Origin: Saksenaea vasiformis B4078
Taxonomy: Eukaryota; Mucoromycota; Mucoromycetes; Mucorales; Saksenaeaceae
NCBI GenBank assembly: GCA_000697055.1
Contig: JNDT01001359.1
Location: 37,323 to 101,322, forward strand
DNA: 64,000 nucleotides
Direction of reading: 5' to 3'
How positions within the stretch are numbered: position 1 is the stretch's first letter; every line of letters begins with the position of its first letter. The notes under the pieces are model-generated. The model was not told where the DNA came from. It was given only the letters and a program-made list of their open reading frames with translations, and did no database searches. Position numbers and translations under genes: made by a program. Of this stretch, positions 35,225 to 46,657 are shown one piece after another.

Positions 35225-35310
35225 TATTGGATGATAACTTACGCTATTCTAAATAAATTCTGCGACCATGAAGGAATCGATTTTGCGCTGAGAGAAAATA
35301 AAGTATGCGT
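35225..35310. repeat. Fragment of dispersed repeat (copy A)
   Basis: Matches the left end of the two long copies near 56.5 and 61.9 kb, with CTAAATAAA followed by CCATGAAG and TGCGCT in the same order. About 85 bp is recognisable. Confidence 0.55.
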
Positions 35311-36264
35311 TGTTAATATATCCTATGGACGCACGGACTCTAATCAGACGCGCATTTCCATTAGGATTGAGAGTGCCCAACTCTAGTTAAGTCCGTGAAA
35401 ATTCACTCTTTCTAAAGACGTCAAAAAGATATGAGAAAACGCCAGTATGACGGATAAATCTTTATTTTCTATCCATATCACACTAGTTCCGATAATAACC
35501 CACCCCACCTAAGCAAACAAACAAACAAAAAACATAAGTAGCATTATCACCATAGCATAAGCAGTATATATACTTTCTGTTACCCTTCCAGTTCATATTG
35601 TTTTCATTCAGTTTACCACACAGGACGAGATGGTAATATCAGTAGCTTGACTACCAAGGCAAGGCAATGACAAGCTGTTGAAATCTTGCCACCACTCAAG
35701 ATTTGGAATTTATCGACCCCAGGAGAGGCGCCCCAGTTCAAGACAACTGAGCAGAACAGTCCATGTCATACCTTCACAATGGTCCGATGGTATGCTATGG
35801 ACATTCGTCGAGTTTCCCCCAAGTTCTGGCTTCCCAAAAGATGTGTCCTACGGAAGAGAAAGCGTATGCTCCTCGTTTTTGTGGAAGATTTTTCAGAGCG
35901 ACGTGTTTTCTGCGGAGATTGATTTGTCCTTTCATGTGCGGGTCACGATTTTTTTTATCTCATTTGAAATGCCTCACTTCCCTTCATTCTTTGATGCTAT
36001 CTGATTACTCATTCAAGAAGTATTTGTTATATATGAAAACAAAAGGACATGGACTTAGTAAAGATAAACTGAAATCGTACCTACACTGGTACAGAACGGA
36101 CTTAAGTTGGGCCAAAACAAAGAAAGATATCAGTCAGCAAGATTTTTGTAGCATAAAGCGCGCTTTTGACGCTTCACATGTATGACCATCTATTTAAACA
36201 AGAAATACACTCATTTTGCATGGTTATCAAACTTGGTTTTATCTCTCCTTCTTAGAAATTGACA
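35311..36264. other. Intergenic, unrecognised open frames
   Basis: Overlapping open frames at 35678-36185 (plus strand) contain a Cys-rich patch and a Lys-rich end (MKTKGHGLSKDKLK), but no start, splice set or domain that I can support. They could be part of the mobile-element debris that follows. Confidence 0.3.
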
Positions 36265-37943
36265 ATGAAGGACGCCAAATCAGTATTCAATGACATCGAT
36301 GAAGCCGAAAAGTCAACGATCCTCAACAAATATACCCTACATTCTTCACACAACAATATTATTGGCGGTGCTTATTGTACTTCTTTTTCACAGCCACAGT
36401 TACAGAGTCAACAATCAACACAACAACAACAACAACAGCATGCAGTTAATGTATGTAAATCGCCAACAACTTCTTTGCTAGTGGACGGGCGACCTTTGCC
36501 TTATGATGAAGAATGGTAAGGATAGAGAATGATGATATGCTCCAAGTAAGAAGGAAGAATGGGGTGAAATTACAATTTCTTAATTTTTACTTTCGTAGTG
36601 ATGCTCCTGTGGATGCTGAAGGCGAACAGGGTGAACCAGAACTAGTGGATGAAGACGAACAGGTAAGAGCATGATGAAGAAAAAAAAAGGCATGGGTGTT
36701 GATTTGGGGCATCGTCTAACCTATTTCTATAATCGTTTACTACCAGGATGACTAACAAATCCCCTCGGAAATCACGATGAGTATCGTGGTCAACGAACAA
36801 GTGATTTTCATCTTGAAAACCTACCTGTGAACAAGCAACCTCCTGAGGAAGGGGCTTGGATGATTGCGGATCAAATATATCTCAGCAGTGTTATACTATC
36901 AAGTCATTGTCCATCCAATTACAACATAAGGCCACGAACATGGGTGATTACGGCTATTGGCTTTGAACGACATCTATCTGATTGGGAACGATATTGACAA
37001 CTCTATCACGAAGTATTTTAAACCAGAATTACGTCGCGCTGTTCTTGCATCGATCGATTTTGACATGTGGATGCCACCTGCTCCTGAAGAATCCCAGCGT
37101 TGGTGTTTTGATGTTGCTCAACAACCTCCTACTGATTTTGTTTCGGCTGTGCCTTTGGACACAAATGTATGGGCACCGTTCTCAACAATGGCAATCAAGC
37201 CGACTTGCATGTGACTCATGCATTGACCCAGTACCTACCACTCTTCCATGCCCGACCACCACCATGCAACATTGAGGACTCGTATGTGCACCATTACCTG
37301 GCTCCCATCTTCCAATCTGTGTTTGCGTCAAACAGTCATTTCAAGGTTAACTGGGCCAATACTCAAATGGTGAACGATCACTACAAGCCGGACCTATTGG
37401 TGTCAGCAGCGTGTGGTAGCTTTCTTCTTGCCGTCGTGGTTGGTGAGTTCAAGCCTCCATTGTACAACAGCAATCAAGCAGAATCCGATCAAGTTAAGCT
37501 TGGCAAAGAGATGCGCTCCATGATCAACGATTTGGTGGTCAAAGGTACCCCTGATCCTGCTGTCTGTGGTGTGTTAGTGCAAGGGTTTGATATGTCAACC
37601 TTTGTTATGGATCTTCCCTCACCCAAGTTATACCGTTTGACGAAGCTTGCCAACTTGACAATGTTTAAGACCTTGGACCAAATATGCAGCTTGCCTCTCA
37701 TCACTACCAGACTGGTTCAACTTGTCGTAAGTGTCACACAGCGCTATATGTGTATGAGAATGTTGTATTCACTCTTTTCTTTTCCCTTATAATCAACAGA
37801 ATATTGTCAATAACACTGTCTCCAAGGCTGAGACTGTCATTCTTAGTGAACGCAAGCGACACAGAAGCCAGCTTGGATGGATCTCGCAAGACATATGCTC
37901 TCTGACAAGAAAATCTCCTAATAAAAAGCAAAGGTCAACATGA
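36265..37943 (+). pseudogene. Decayed multi-exon gene with PD-(D/E)XK-like core
   Basis: Exons 36265-36515 and 36599-36662 join in phase and end in an acidic DEDEQ stretch, but the next acceptor (36747) leads to GATGACTAA. Downstream, open segments in different frames (36757-37002, ~36960-37165, 37169-37726) read as one protein only if several frameshifts are allowed. A good final exon (37800-37943) is basic (KRHRSQL, KKQRS). The segment at 37390-37455 shows KPDLLVSAACGSFLLAVVVG and then GEFKPP, the beta-strand D...ExK geometry of PD-(D/E)XK nucleases. The gene appears to be a broken member of an expanded or mobile family; alternatively some frame jumps are unrecognised introns. Confidence 0.5.
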
Positions 37944-38159
37944 TCTGTGATGTTTGTTTATTTTATGATTATGTCAATGGAAATCCTACTTGGTGTAGTC
38001 AATTATATTCAGTTTTATACCAATAAATCACTTTAGATTTAGATTTGTAACATCTGTGGGTCTCATTTGTTTGGTTATGAATTGACAGATAGGAAATCCT
38101 TTGAGACGCTCCTTTATTTTTGAGTAAAAGTAACATGGTTACATCTGTTTTGTTTGTGT

Positions 38160-38373
38160 CCTTATTACCTCTAATCGGCGCGCCTGCAAATTTTATTGGT
38201 GCGCCTGACAAAGTTAGTTTGCGTTTCACAAATGCAATTGGTACTTCAAGCATAATGAAGTAATAAGCAGACATTGCTAAATGAATATATAATGTAAAAG
38301 TGTCTCCTGTTATATTTTCTTCGTTTATCTCTTGATAGACATTTTCTAACATGTTCTCTCATGGTACAGAAAG
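38160..38373. repeat. Left arm of ~210-bp inverted repeat
   Basis: The reverse complement matches 39623-39825 over ~200 bp at roughly 80-85% by eye. Both contain CTTTCTGTACCATGAGAG, then GTTAGAAAATGTCTAT, then ATTTAGCAAT.TCTGCTTATT and TATGCTTGAAG. On the minus strand this arm is open for 117 codons; the right arm is not. Confidence 0.75.
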
Positions 38374-38960
38374 AAAACTCTACGCTAAGATCATCTTGGC
38401 CGACAAGGAAAAATCGATCAACGTGGTTCTATCAAGGTTCCAACAGCAGCCAATTGATTGCGGATTGCAATAGACAGCACGGAACATCCTTAGATGCTTT
38501 CAGGATGGGAATCTCCTAGAACATCACCCATGCCGGGGAGATAAAGCCTAAAGGATAATCGAGGGACATTCACTCTTCCTTAGTGATTGCATTGACGATC
38601 ACAATCGCGTTGCCCTTTGTGAACTGAAAGAAAAGTTGTAAGCTGCGGATCCGGAAATGCATGGTATCTCTCTGATTGCAATTCCTAAGCACATTGAGGA
38701 GGAAATTCGATATAGGAGAGGTGCTGCATATGCAACTAATCCCAGTCAGCGAGGAAGAAATATCACTGTCATTGGTGCAATCTCTTCTGCTGGCCTGGTG
38801 TCTGGCAAAGAATTCCACTATCACCGATCGACCAAATGGCGTATACATTTAATTCATCGTGTGTATGCTAGGAAACTTATTCGGAATACAAAGCGATCAT
38901 GCATGCCGTCGCTTAACTATATCCGCTTAAGGACAGATAGATACAAGAAGATCATGTGAG
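38374..38960 (+). pseudogene. Tc1/mariner (IS630-type) transposase fragment
   Basis: The translated segment around 38596-38880 contains a region read as VIALTITIAL...DHNRVALCELK, then RRGAAYATNPSQRGRNITVI followed by GAISSAGLVSG. The last block is typical of the DDE_3 core between its acidic residues. Stops and frame changes upstream show decay. It lies inside the inverted repeat. Confidence 0.4.
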
Positions 38961-39480
38961 CTGACTGGCCGAAGAGAATCCCCTCGGAAATATTCCACCA
39001 TGGGATGATCCTGTTCTCTTTGCCGACCATTACCGTTATCGCTGGCAGCGATTCTTTACCAACTATGTTGTCAAGGTGCGGTAACCTCCATTGAATGATC
39101 AGTTAAAATAATCCATCATTTGCTAGGTTTTTGATCGTACCATTGGCGGAATCACGGACTGGAGCGGACAATGGAAGTGCAAGAACGCGAAAGCCCTCAT
39201 ACGCACTGCTTGCTGTGGGCCAACAGTACCGTCCAGCAACTGATGGGCCTCAACGTCATTGTTGCCACCCTCCCAAACCCTGCCGAGGATCCAACTCTGC
39301 ATAACCTCGTCGTCCAGCAACAGTACCATTACCACACAGCGTACTGTACTGCAACGTACGTCACTTCTGAACAATATACCCAACAACACACTCATCATAT
39401 ACCACAACATTGAACCGGCTGCACATTTCGATCAATTTCGCCTAGATCAAATACCTCACAATATTGATGACAGAAATTGG
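38961..39480 (+). pseudogene. Helitron helicase-like (Rep) domain fragment
   Basis: An upstream exon-like part reads PEENPLGNIPPWDDPVLFAD and then HYRYRWQRFFTNYVVK. After an intron-like gap (39079-39126) it reads VFDRTIGGITDWSGQW, then VQERESPHTHCLLWAN, VIVATLPNPAEDPTLHNLVV. The pattern of HTH within ESPHTHCLLW followed by PxPxEDPxLxxLV matches the Helitron_like_N family. It is frameshifted and truncated before the helicase. Confidence 0.6.
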
Positions 39481-39622
39481 TGATTAGGCCGGTTGCTTCA
39501 TTTTGAATTCCTGACGACGGTGATCGACAGCATCCATGTCAAGAAGAAATATCTATCTCTTCTATGTCCTACTACACCTTCTGAGCTGAAAATGGCTGTC
39601 GAAAAAGACTACAGTCCTCCCC

Positions 39623-39825
39623 CTTTCTGTACCATGAGAGGACAAGTTAGAAAATGTCTATGAAGAGATAAGCGACAGGAGACACCCTTACATTATATTT
39701 TCATTTAGCAATATCTGCTTATTACTTCACTATGCTTGAAGCACCAATTTGCCTGTGAAAAATCACACCAATTGCATTTGTGAGATGCACCGGCAGTGCT
39801 TTGAGGTGCACCGATCAGATGTAAA
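39623..39825. repeat. Right arm of ~210-bp inverted repeat
   Basis: Partner of 38160-38373 in opposite orientation. The 1.25-kb spacer holds the transposase and Helitron relics. Divergence between arms shows that the structure is not recent. Confidence 0.75.
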
Positions 39826-40252
39826 CATCCTGTAATCCTTTAATTCAAGGAATCTCAGATTTATTTTCCCCATAGTAAAAATAACAGCGTAAGACTATCT
39901 CAGAGTACAATTGTCTCGTTGTCCTGCTGTTTCAACATATGCAGGGATTACCTGCAAACAAAACGGCTGAATTCGTTGCTCGCATACATGTTTGACTCTA
40001 AGGAGTCCGTAGATGCATGCATCTGTTCTGTGTAGAAGTAGATTTACACCAAACTACCCCTTTTTACTTATGCAAGTTGGCACAAGGCAACACCATTGCA
40101 GTGAAACGTTTCATGTATGTTTCGTACTCAGCAGTGGCTTGATCGAGACCTGCCCGAAAAAGGGGTTTTGACCTTCGCCGCTTAGAAACAAATTGATAGG
40201 CGACTTCTGGTTATGTTTTTCTTCAATTCATTCTTTATTACCCAGCACGCCC

Positions 40253-41021
40253 ATGACAAAAGGACTTCAGGCCCCAGAAGGAACACAGCACTATAACATT
40301 ATTCCTTTCCAATTTACGGAAGAACGTAAGAGATAACTCACGCTTGGAAGTACGTTGTACTAATAAAATTAAGGTAGTGTCATCAAAAAATGTCTTTTTA
40401 CGCCTTCCAGAAGAGTTTTCCCCGCTTGAGCGTATGCTACTTCAAGCGACGGGAAATTTACAGCGAATCTTATCGGCGTACTACAATGTCCCGAGTCGCG
40501 TAGAAATCATCATGAACAAGTCTGCACCTCAAGAAAACGGTATCACACAGAATGGCACACAAAATGGCACACAAAATGGCACACAAAATGGCACATCAAA
40601 TCACGTCGGCCAGCGGTTTGAACGTAAAATCAACATGTACTTTGACGACAAGTTTGTTTACGAAGCAGAGTCCGTACTTTACGTCAAGGATGAAAATATA
40701 CTCGAGCTTATTGAGAAGCATAAGTACGGACTGGGACAAATTTTTGGGTAAAAAAAAAGGGGATTTTTCTGTTGTTGTTAATTTGTTCGCGGTCTTTTTT
40801 TTCATTTTGTTAGTCACACCCGCCGGTCTCCCGATTTTGTGTTACATAGAGTCGGCCGTCATGGGGATGCACCGGGAGCAAGCTTTTGGAGGGATTACAG
40901 TCTTACTGTGCCATACTCTTTAGATTGCTATATTAGAGAAACATTCATAGAAGGTTTATTTGAACCGTATCATGGTAGTGCCAATTGTGGCACGATATGG
41001 GTAGATAGTGAAACCAATTGA
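40253..41021 (+). CDS. Uncharacterised protein, chorismate-lyase/UTRA-like fold (tentative)
   Basis: Exons 40253-40325, 40411-40747 and 40814-41021 give 205 residues. Visible blocks: EFSPLERMLLQATGNLQRIL, then YYNVPSRVEIIMN, a short NGTQ tandem, INMYFDDKFVYEAESVLYV, and a C-terminal FWRDYSLTVPYSLDCYI with IRETFIEGLFEP. The pattern R-x-L-L-x-x-x-G-x-x-x-x-x-L plus a late Arg and Glu recalls DUF98/chorismate-lyase-like proteins; I am not certain. The first intron (TACTAAT branch site, 85 nt) removes an apparent alternative N-terminus. Only 180 bp separate its stop from the HSP90 start. Confidence 0.55.
40551..40598 (+). repeat. 12-bp coding minisatellite (four units)
   Basis: AATGGCACACAA repeats three times perfectly plus one changed unit, encoding NGTQ-NGTQ-NGTQ-NGTS inside the chorismate-lyase-like protein. 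Near-perfect identity suggests recent slippage and a length-variable loop. Confidence 0.9.
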
Positions 41022-41201
41022 CCCATTTCAAAAAAAGAAACATGAGGATCATTGTCGAACCTGCGAGAAAGTTGTGACTCGCATACCTTGTGCTGCGGGT
41101 GGTAATCTCTCCATTTGAGTGGATGTCTGACTTTGTTTCAAACATGTTTAAAAGAAGCGAGAGGCCATCTTGTTTTTTGCACTTCTTTTTCTCATCAAAC
41201 C

Positions 41202-43430
41202 ATGACCGCTGAAACCGAAACCTTTTCATTCCAAGCTGAGATCTCTCAGCTGATGAGCTTGATCATCAATACATTCTATTCTAATAAGGTAAAAAAAAAA
41301 GCAGAACAATAGGAAGAAAGCAAGTGCTTAACTACTTTACCTGGTGATAGGAAATTTTCTTGCGTGAATTGATCTCCAATTCTTCTGATGCATTGGATAA
41401 GATCAGATATCAATCGTTGACAGATCCGTCCGCCTTGGAGGCTGAGAAGGAACTCTTTATTCGCATTGTGCCAGATAAAGAGAACAATGTCCTGTCCATC
41501 CGCGATTCGGGTATTGGTATGACAAAGGCTGATTTGGTCAACAACCTGGGTACCATCGCCAAGTCGGGTACCAAGGCTTTCATGGAAGCATTGTCTTCGG
41601 GTGCTGACATATCCATGATTGGTCAATTCGGTGTCGGTTTCTACTCGGCCTATCTTGTCGCAGATAAGGTGCAAGTGATCACCAAACACAACGACGACGA
41701 ACAATACATTTGGGAATCGTCCGCAGGTGGATCCTTCACCATTACTCGCGATGAGGTTAACCCCAGCCTTGGACGCGGTACCGAGATGCGTTTGTTCTTG
41801 AAGGAGGATCAGGTAAGACCGGAGTTATATTGCGCTTCATGCGTCGGAACTGACCGGAGTTCATTAGCTTGAATACCTTGAGGAGAAGCGTATCAAGGAC
41901 ATTGTCAAGAAACACTCCGAATTCATCTCCTATCCTATTCAGTTGCTCGTGGAGAAGGAAGTGGAAAAGGAAGTGTCTGACGATGAAGAGGAAGAAGTGA
42001 AGGAAGGCGAGGAAAAGCCTAAGATCGAAGAAATCGACGAGGACGAAGAGAAGAAGGAGAAGAAGAAGAAAACAATTAAAGAAAAGAAGACGGATACAGA
42101 GGAACTGAACAAAACGAAACCTTTGTGGACGCGCAATCCAGAAGACATCAAGCCCGAAGAATACGGCCAGTTCTACAAGGCACTTACCAATGATTGGGAA
42201 GAGCATCTAGCTGTCAAGCACTTCTCCGTCGAAGGACAGCTTGAATTCCGCGCTATTCTCTTCGTTCCCAAACGTGCACCATTTGACTTGTTCGAAACAA
42301 AGAAGAAGCGCAACAACATTAAGCTTTACGTGCGCCGTGTATTCATCACTGACGACTGCGAGGACTTGATTCCCGAATGGCTCAATTTTGTGAAGGGTGT
42401 TGTTGATTCGGAAGATCTTCCATTGAACATCTCTCGTGAGATGCTTCAGCAGAACAAGATCTTGAAGGTTATCCGCAAGAACTTGGTGAAGAAGTGTTTG
42501 GAAATGTTTGCCGAAATTGCCGAAGACAAGGAGAACTTTGATAAGTTCTACGAAGCCTTCTCCAAGAATATCAAGCTTGGTATCCACGAAGATAGCCAGA
42601 ACCGTCAGAAGTTGGCCGATCTTCTTCGATATTACTCGACCAAGTCTGGCGAGGAAATGACTTCCCTCAAAGACTACGTTACTCGCATGCCGGAGAAACA
42701 GAAGAATATCTACTACATGACTGGTGAATCCCGTGCAGCTATTGAACACTCACCCTTCCTTGAAGGTTTCAAGAAGCGAGGCACCGAGGTCTTGCTGATG
42801 ACCGATCCTATCGATGAGTACTCTACGACTCAACTCAAAGAGTACGATGGAAAGAAGCTCGTCTGTATTACAAAAGAAGGTACCGAGATCGAAGAAGACG
42901 AAGAGGAAAAGAAAGCTCGCGAAGAAGAAGAGAAGAAATATGAAGACCTCTGCAAGGCAGTCAAGGAAATCCTTGGTGACAGGGTCGAAAAAGTCATTGT
43001 TTCGAACAAGTTGACGGATTCACCTTGCGTTCTGACCACGGGTCAATTCGGTTGGTCTGCCAACATGGAACGTATCATGAAGGCTCAAGCACTACGTGAC
43101 AACTCCATGTCAGCTTACATGGCTTCCAAGAAGACCTTTGAAATGAACCCCAGCCATCCCATCATCAAGACTCTCAAGGAGAAGGTTGCCGCCGACGCCA
43201 ATGACCGCACAGTTAAGGACCTTACCACCTTGCTCTATGAAACCTCCTTGTTGACTTCTGGCTTCACCCTGGACGAACCCAACTCATTTGCTAACCGAAT
43301 CCATCGCATGGTGTCGCTTGGTTTGAGCATTGACGAGGATGAACAGGCTGCAGACGAACCTATTGCTGAAGCTCCAGCAGCTGGATCCGCCGAAGCGACC
43401 GAGGCATCCAAGATGGAAGAAGTCGATTAA
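41202..43430 (+). CDS. HSP90: Heat shock protein 90
   Basis: Exons 41202-41288, 41351-41812 and 41868-43430 give 703 residues of cytosolic Hsp90, the ATP-dependent chaperone of kinases and receptors. ATPase domain: [40 protein letters not shown] and [13 protein letters not shown]. The charged acidic/Lys linker spans ~220-270. The middle domain is around [16 protein letters not shown]. The protein ends in MEEVD, the TPR-co-chaperone tag, so it is cytosolic rather than ER. Two short introns lie early. The family is essential and highly conserved. Confidence 0.98.
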
Positions 43431-43936
43431 GTCGTTTTATAGCATCTTTGAAACTTTCATTCTCTTTCTTTTGCTCCCTGTTCCGTTTCCATTGTAAATT
43501 GTATATATTGTCGTTCTAGGTTTAATAAACCTTTTAACAAATCATATCTCTTTTTTTTTCCAATGTGTTAGCACTCTGTAAAGCGTCGTCGCTACAATAG
43601 CCTTGGTCTAGCACACAATTGTAATAACCTAACCGTCACTTTACCGAGTAAAAAATTTCTTCAATGAAAGCGGAAAAAGCTGCCATCCGTCACTATTCTT
43701 AATGGATAGGACGAGAGCGACATGTGGTTTAGCATCGTTGGAATAAATTTTTATCCTTCGCCGCAGGTGTGGAAGCCCATTTTTAATGGATTTGGTCTTC
43801 CCATGGCTCTTCCCGCTAATGAACCGAGTCCGCTTCCCCAAGTGTCCTCCTTCTCCCTAAAATCCATCCATAACTCTCCACACTGCAATCAAACCTCATG
43901 TAAAATATGACGGCACAGGCAAGGATCGCTGTTACC
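43431..43936. other. HSP90 3' flank, no gene seen
   Basis: An AATAAA-like signal (TTTAATAAACC at ~43520) follows the HSP90 stop. The remainder has no supported coding content but may include the 5' side of the gag-like element. Confidence 0.45.
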
Positions 43937-44659
43937 TAATGTTCCCTCCCCATACAGACCAGCCGGTCTCCAAACATACCGAGATTAAGACGCAAGCCTG
44001 GAAACAGGGCAGATCCCCTGGTAGCGTATTTTTTCGATATTTCCTCTGCAAAGACGAAACCCAAAGCCATAGTCAAAGAGATTATGAACACATATCCATC
44101 CATTGTTGGGGAGAAAATCCGCCGCAATAGCACCCAATTGCTGGCCGAAATCAATTTTGATCCCTCAGACAGGGAGCCCATTGAAACCGCATGTCATACT
44201 GGCTTTTCCTTTGAAGTCCCCACTTACATTGCCGCTAACATCCTTGACAATAACGCTGAAATTGTTCATCTCAATCTTGCGCATCTTCCCTTTCTTAGAT
44301 CAGAGAAACTGGCTCTGTTCCTTGCTAAAAGTCTTGATCCATTTGGACGCGTCCTCGATGTCGGGATATACCGGCTTGCGGGGGTTAGTCTATTTATGCG
44401 TGATGGATACGCGATCCTGGATCGCTATCACCAATCCAACGAACAGCCGTTTTTAGAGTTACAGCATCGCATCGCTTTCGCTGACACCACCGATGGCTTT
44501 TATGCCACTTGGAAAGACATGCCTATGCACTGCATGTTTTGCAATCAACAGGGACATAATAGAAAAACCTGCCTTCGCAGATATTGCAATAAAGTCGTAT
44601 GCTTTAACTGCGGCGAACGCGGCCACATTCAAGCCTCTTGCTCCCTGCACTATCCCTGA
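43937..44659 (+). mobile_element. Retrotransposon gag-like ORF with two CCHC zinc knuckles
   Basis: Open from just after a TAA at 43934 to the TGA at 44657-44659 (first in-frame ATG at 44084). The N-terminal half includes AYFFDISSAKTKPKAIVKEI and an RRM-like stretch (LDPFGRVLDVGIYRL). The C-terminus carries CMFCNQQGHNRKTC and CFNCGERGHIQASC, both CX2CX4HX4C. This is the layout of the first ORF of non-LTR (LINE) elements. No reverse transcriptase follows, so the element is truncated. Confidence 0.65.
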
Positions 44660-45299
44660 CAGGAAATGCCCGTAAGTGCACTGCACATCTGAACTTGCGG
44701 AACTTCTTCCTTTCGAAAATCGTGTTGATCTCGCAATGGCAAACTCTACACTCGCGTGACGTCTCGTTGATGCAAATAAAGTGATAAAAAAGATTCAGCT
44801 AGACTAACCTTCGTCCCCAAGAAGAAGAAAATATAACTTAAGACTTTTCTATGATATGGATTGATTATATTTATATGCTTTATTGACTTCGGAGCAGATT
44901 GTTATCTCAGGCTTTAAATATCGCTATTGCCCGTTCATCAATCTAAGGAATTGTTCTTAGAGATCAGGAAGAAGAAGAGCTGCTCCGTGTTTAGAATGTA
45001 ATCCTCTGGGACTGTCTCAGTTGATGCAGGAACAGCGGAACTAAAAAGAGCGGATCTGATTGTTCCCAAATTTCCTGATAAGTAGATGATGAATGAATAC
45101 GTTGCCACTGGTGTCTCTGTTGGAGTGGGGATTATAGACATTTGGGCCGCGTTATTCTCCCCCATAGCTCTTCGAAGGGCTCAAAAAGACGAGACAACGT
45201 ACCGGTCGATGAACTAGGTTGAAAAAGTAGTCGAAGATGCTGTCCAATCAGTTAATCATCGCGGATTAGCGACCAGCTGCATTTGGAGCTACGTCAGCA
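44660..45299. other. Element debris, nothing assigned
   Basis: A/T-rich sequence after the gag-like ORF with short open frames on both strands. I see no motif, terminal repeat or poly-A tail that would define the element end. Confidence 0.35.
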
Positions 45300-45980
45300 C
45301 CTTGTGATTGGTATAGAGTGATAAAACGATTTCCCCAGAGGTTTTTCTGCAATTTCTTCAAGAGGACATAACTGCTTAAAGCTCACGTTTAAGTGAAATA
45401 ATTACGTGCGGATTTTATGTGAACGTGCAACGGACGCAATGAAACGAATACGATTATTGATAACCTGATAAAGCACAACGCGAATAGCATCGTTGGATGC
45501 GTCGATGGCCACGCAGAAAGGGTGCTCAAGGTATGACCGGGTCAGGACAGGGTACGCGTAATCGATGCTTGTTGGATATGGTTAAATATCTCTGCATGAT
45601 GTTGATTCCACGTTTTTTTAAGGCTACCTGGGATGCCATCCTCGTATCCCGATGCAAGAGGTGCGTACGGTAACATAACATTTGTTTTGATGCAAAATGA
45701 TGGCTCCAAAAAGCTTGTCATCGGCACACGTACGTGCAATATGTTAGTAACATCGAGCATTCGCCTCGATATCGCCTCCGCTAATATCGGGCCATAGACA
45801 TCACATTCTTCGCTGTCAAGAAGGACACGCTTTTTTCTCGACACGGAGTTGACCGAGTTGGTGAACGAAAGTATGACCGACAAGAGCACAATGCAGGCTC
45901 AACAAATGCTGGCAATGTTCCAGCTGAAGCAAGTGCGATCGAATTCGATTCGCTCTCGACGTACACCATGTGTCGATCTT
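45300..45980 (-). pseudogene. Ty3/gypsy reverse transcriptase-RNase H relic
   Basis: Minus-strand translation gives TWNQHHAEIFNHIQQA, then (across a stop) RSYLEHPFCVAIDASNDAI and VVLYQVINNRIRFIAS. That is the end of RT and the start of RNase H of Ty3/gypsy pol, where a Thr/Asp-Ala-Ser precedes GAVLxQ. Internal stops and frame changes follow. No LTR or integrase was recognised nearby. Confidence 0.55.
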
Positions 45981-46657
45981 CGTCACGGCTATCCTCTCCT
46001 CTAGAACTTCAGCCAACAACTATTTGGACCTCGTGCGAAAATGATTCTGCTCAAATGAGCAAATCGCAGGAGAAGATTGCTTCTTCTTTTTTCCAATTGG
46101 TGGCCCATAAAGTGATCGTCGACGGCAAAAAGGCAACGGTACGACTGGAGGCATGCTGAGGACGTCTTCACCCAGGCACAGAATACTGTGATTGGACAAA
46201 TCCTATCGGAAATCCGACAGCTTTTCGATCAGGATATCCCGGCCCCGATCATCGGTAATGCGGCGGTGAGCAACAGATTGATCAGTTCAGCAGGCACCCT
46301 CACATCAGCATTGAAGACAGCAAACGAAAGTAGAATTGAACAAGTTCCAACAGCTATCATTTTGCCATTGTATGGGCACTTTGTTTCGGCATTTATCCCA
46401 GCACTTATAAGAACGGGAAACGAATCCTTTGAAGTGAGCCTTTTCCACACTATTACAGGCTTCTGTAATTATTTGTGATAGTTCTATTCAATTCAATAAA
46501 GTCTTTTACATATCTACTGTACCTTTTAGGAAACAGTGTGTCAATGGTACAATCGTTAGACTTGCGTTACACAGAACGTTTAGACTCGTTGTGATTAAAA
46601 AGATAGTGTCGTTTTTTAATTTGGCGTGCCTTCCCTTTTTTCTTTTGTTAATCCACC
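45981..46657. other. Region with unrecognised open frames
   Basis: A plus-strand frame at 46188-46478 (96 codons, DIPAPIIGNAAVSNRL...) has protein-like composition but no context. It lies between the pol relic and the HAD gene and may be further element debris. The HAD promoter is at the right end. Confidence 0.3.

Noticed and set aside
40344..40410. Alternative start MEVRCTNKIK for the chorismate-lyase-like protein
   Set aside because: It lies inside an intron with a TACTAAT branch site. Splicing restores a better N-terminus.
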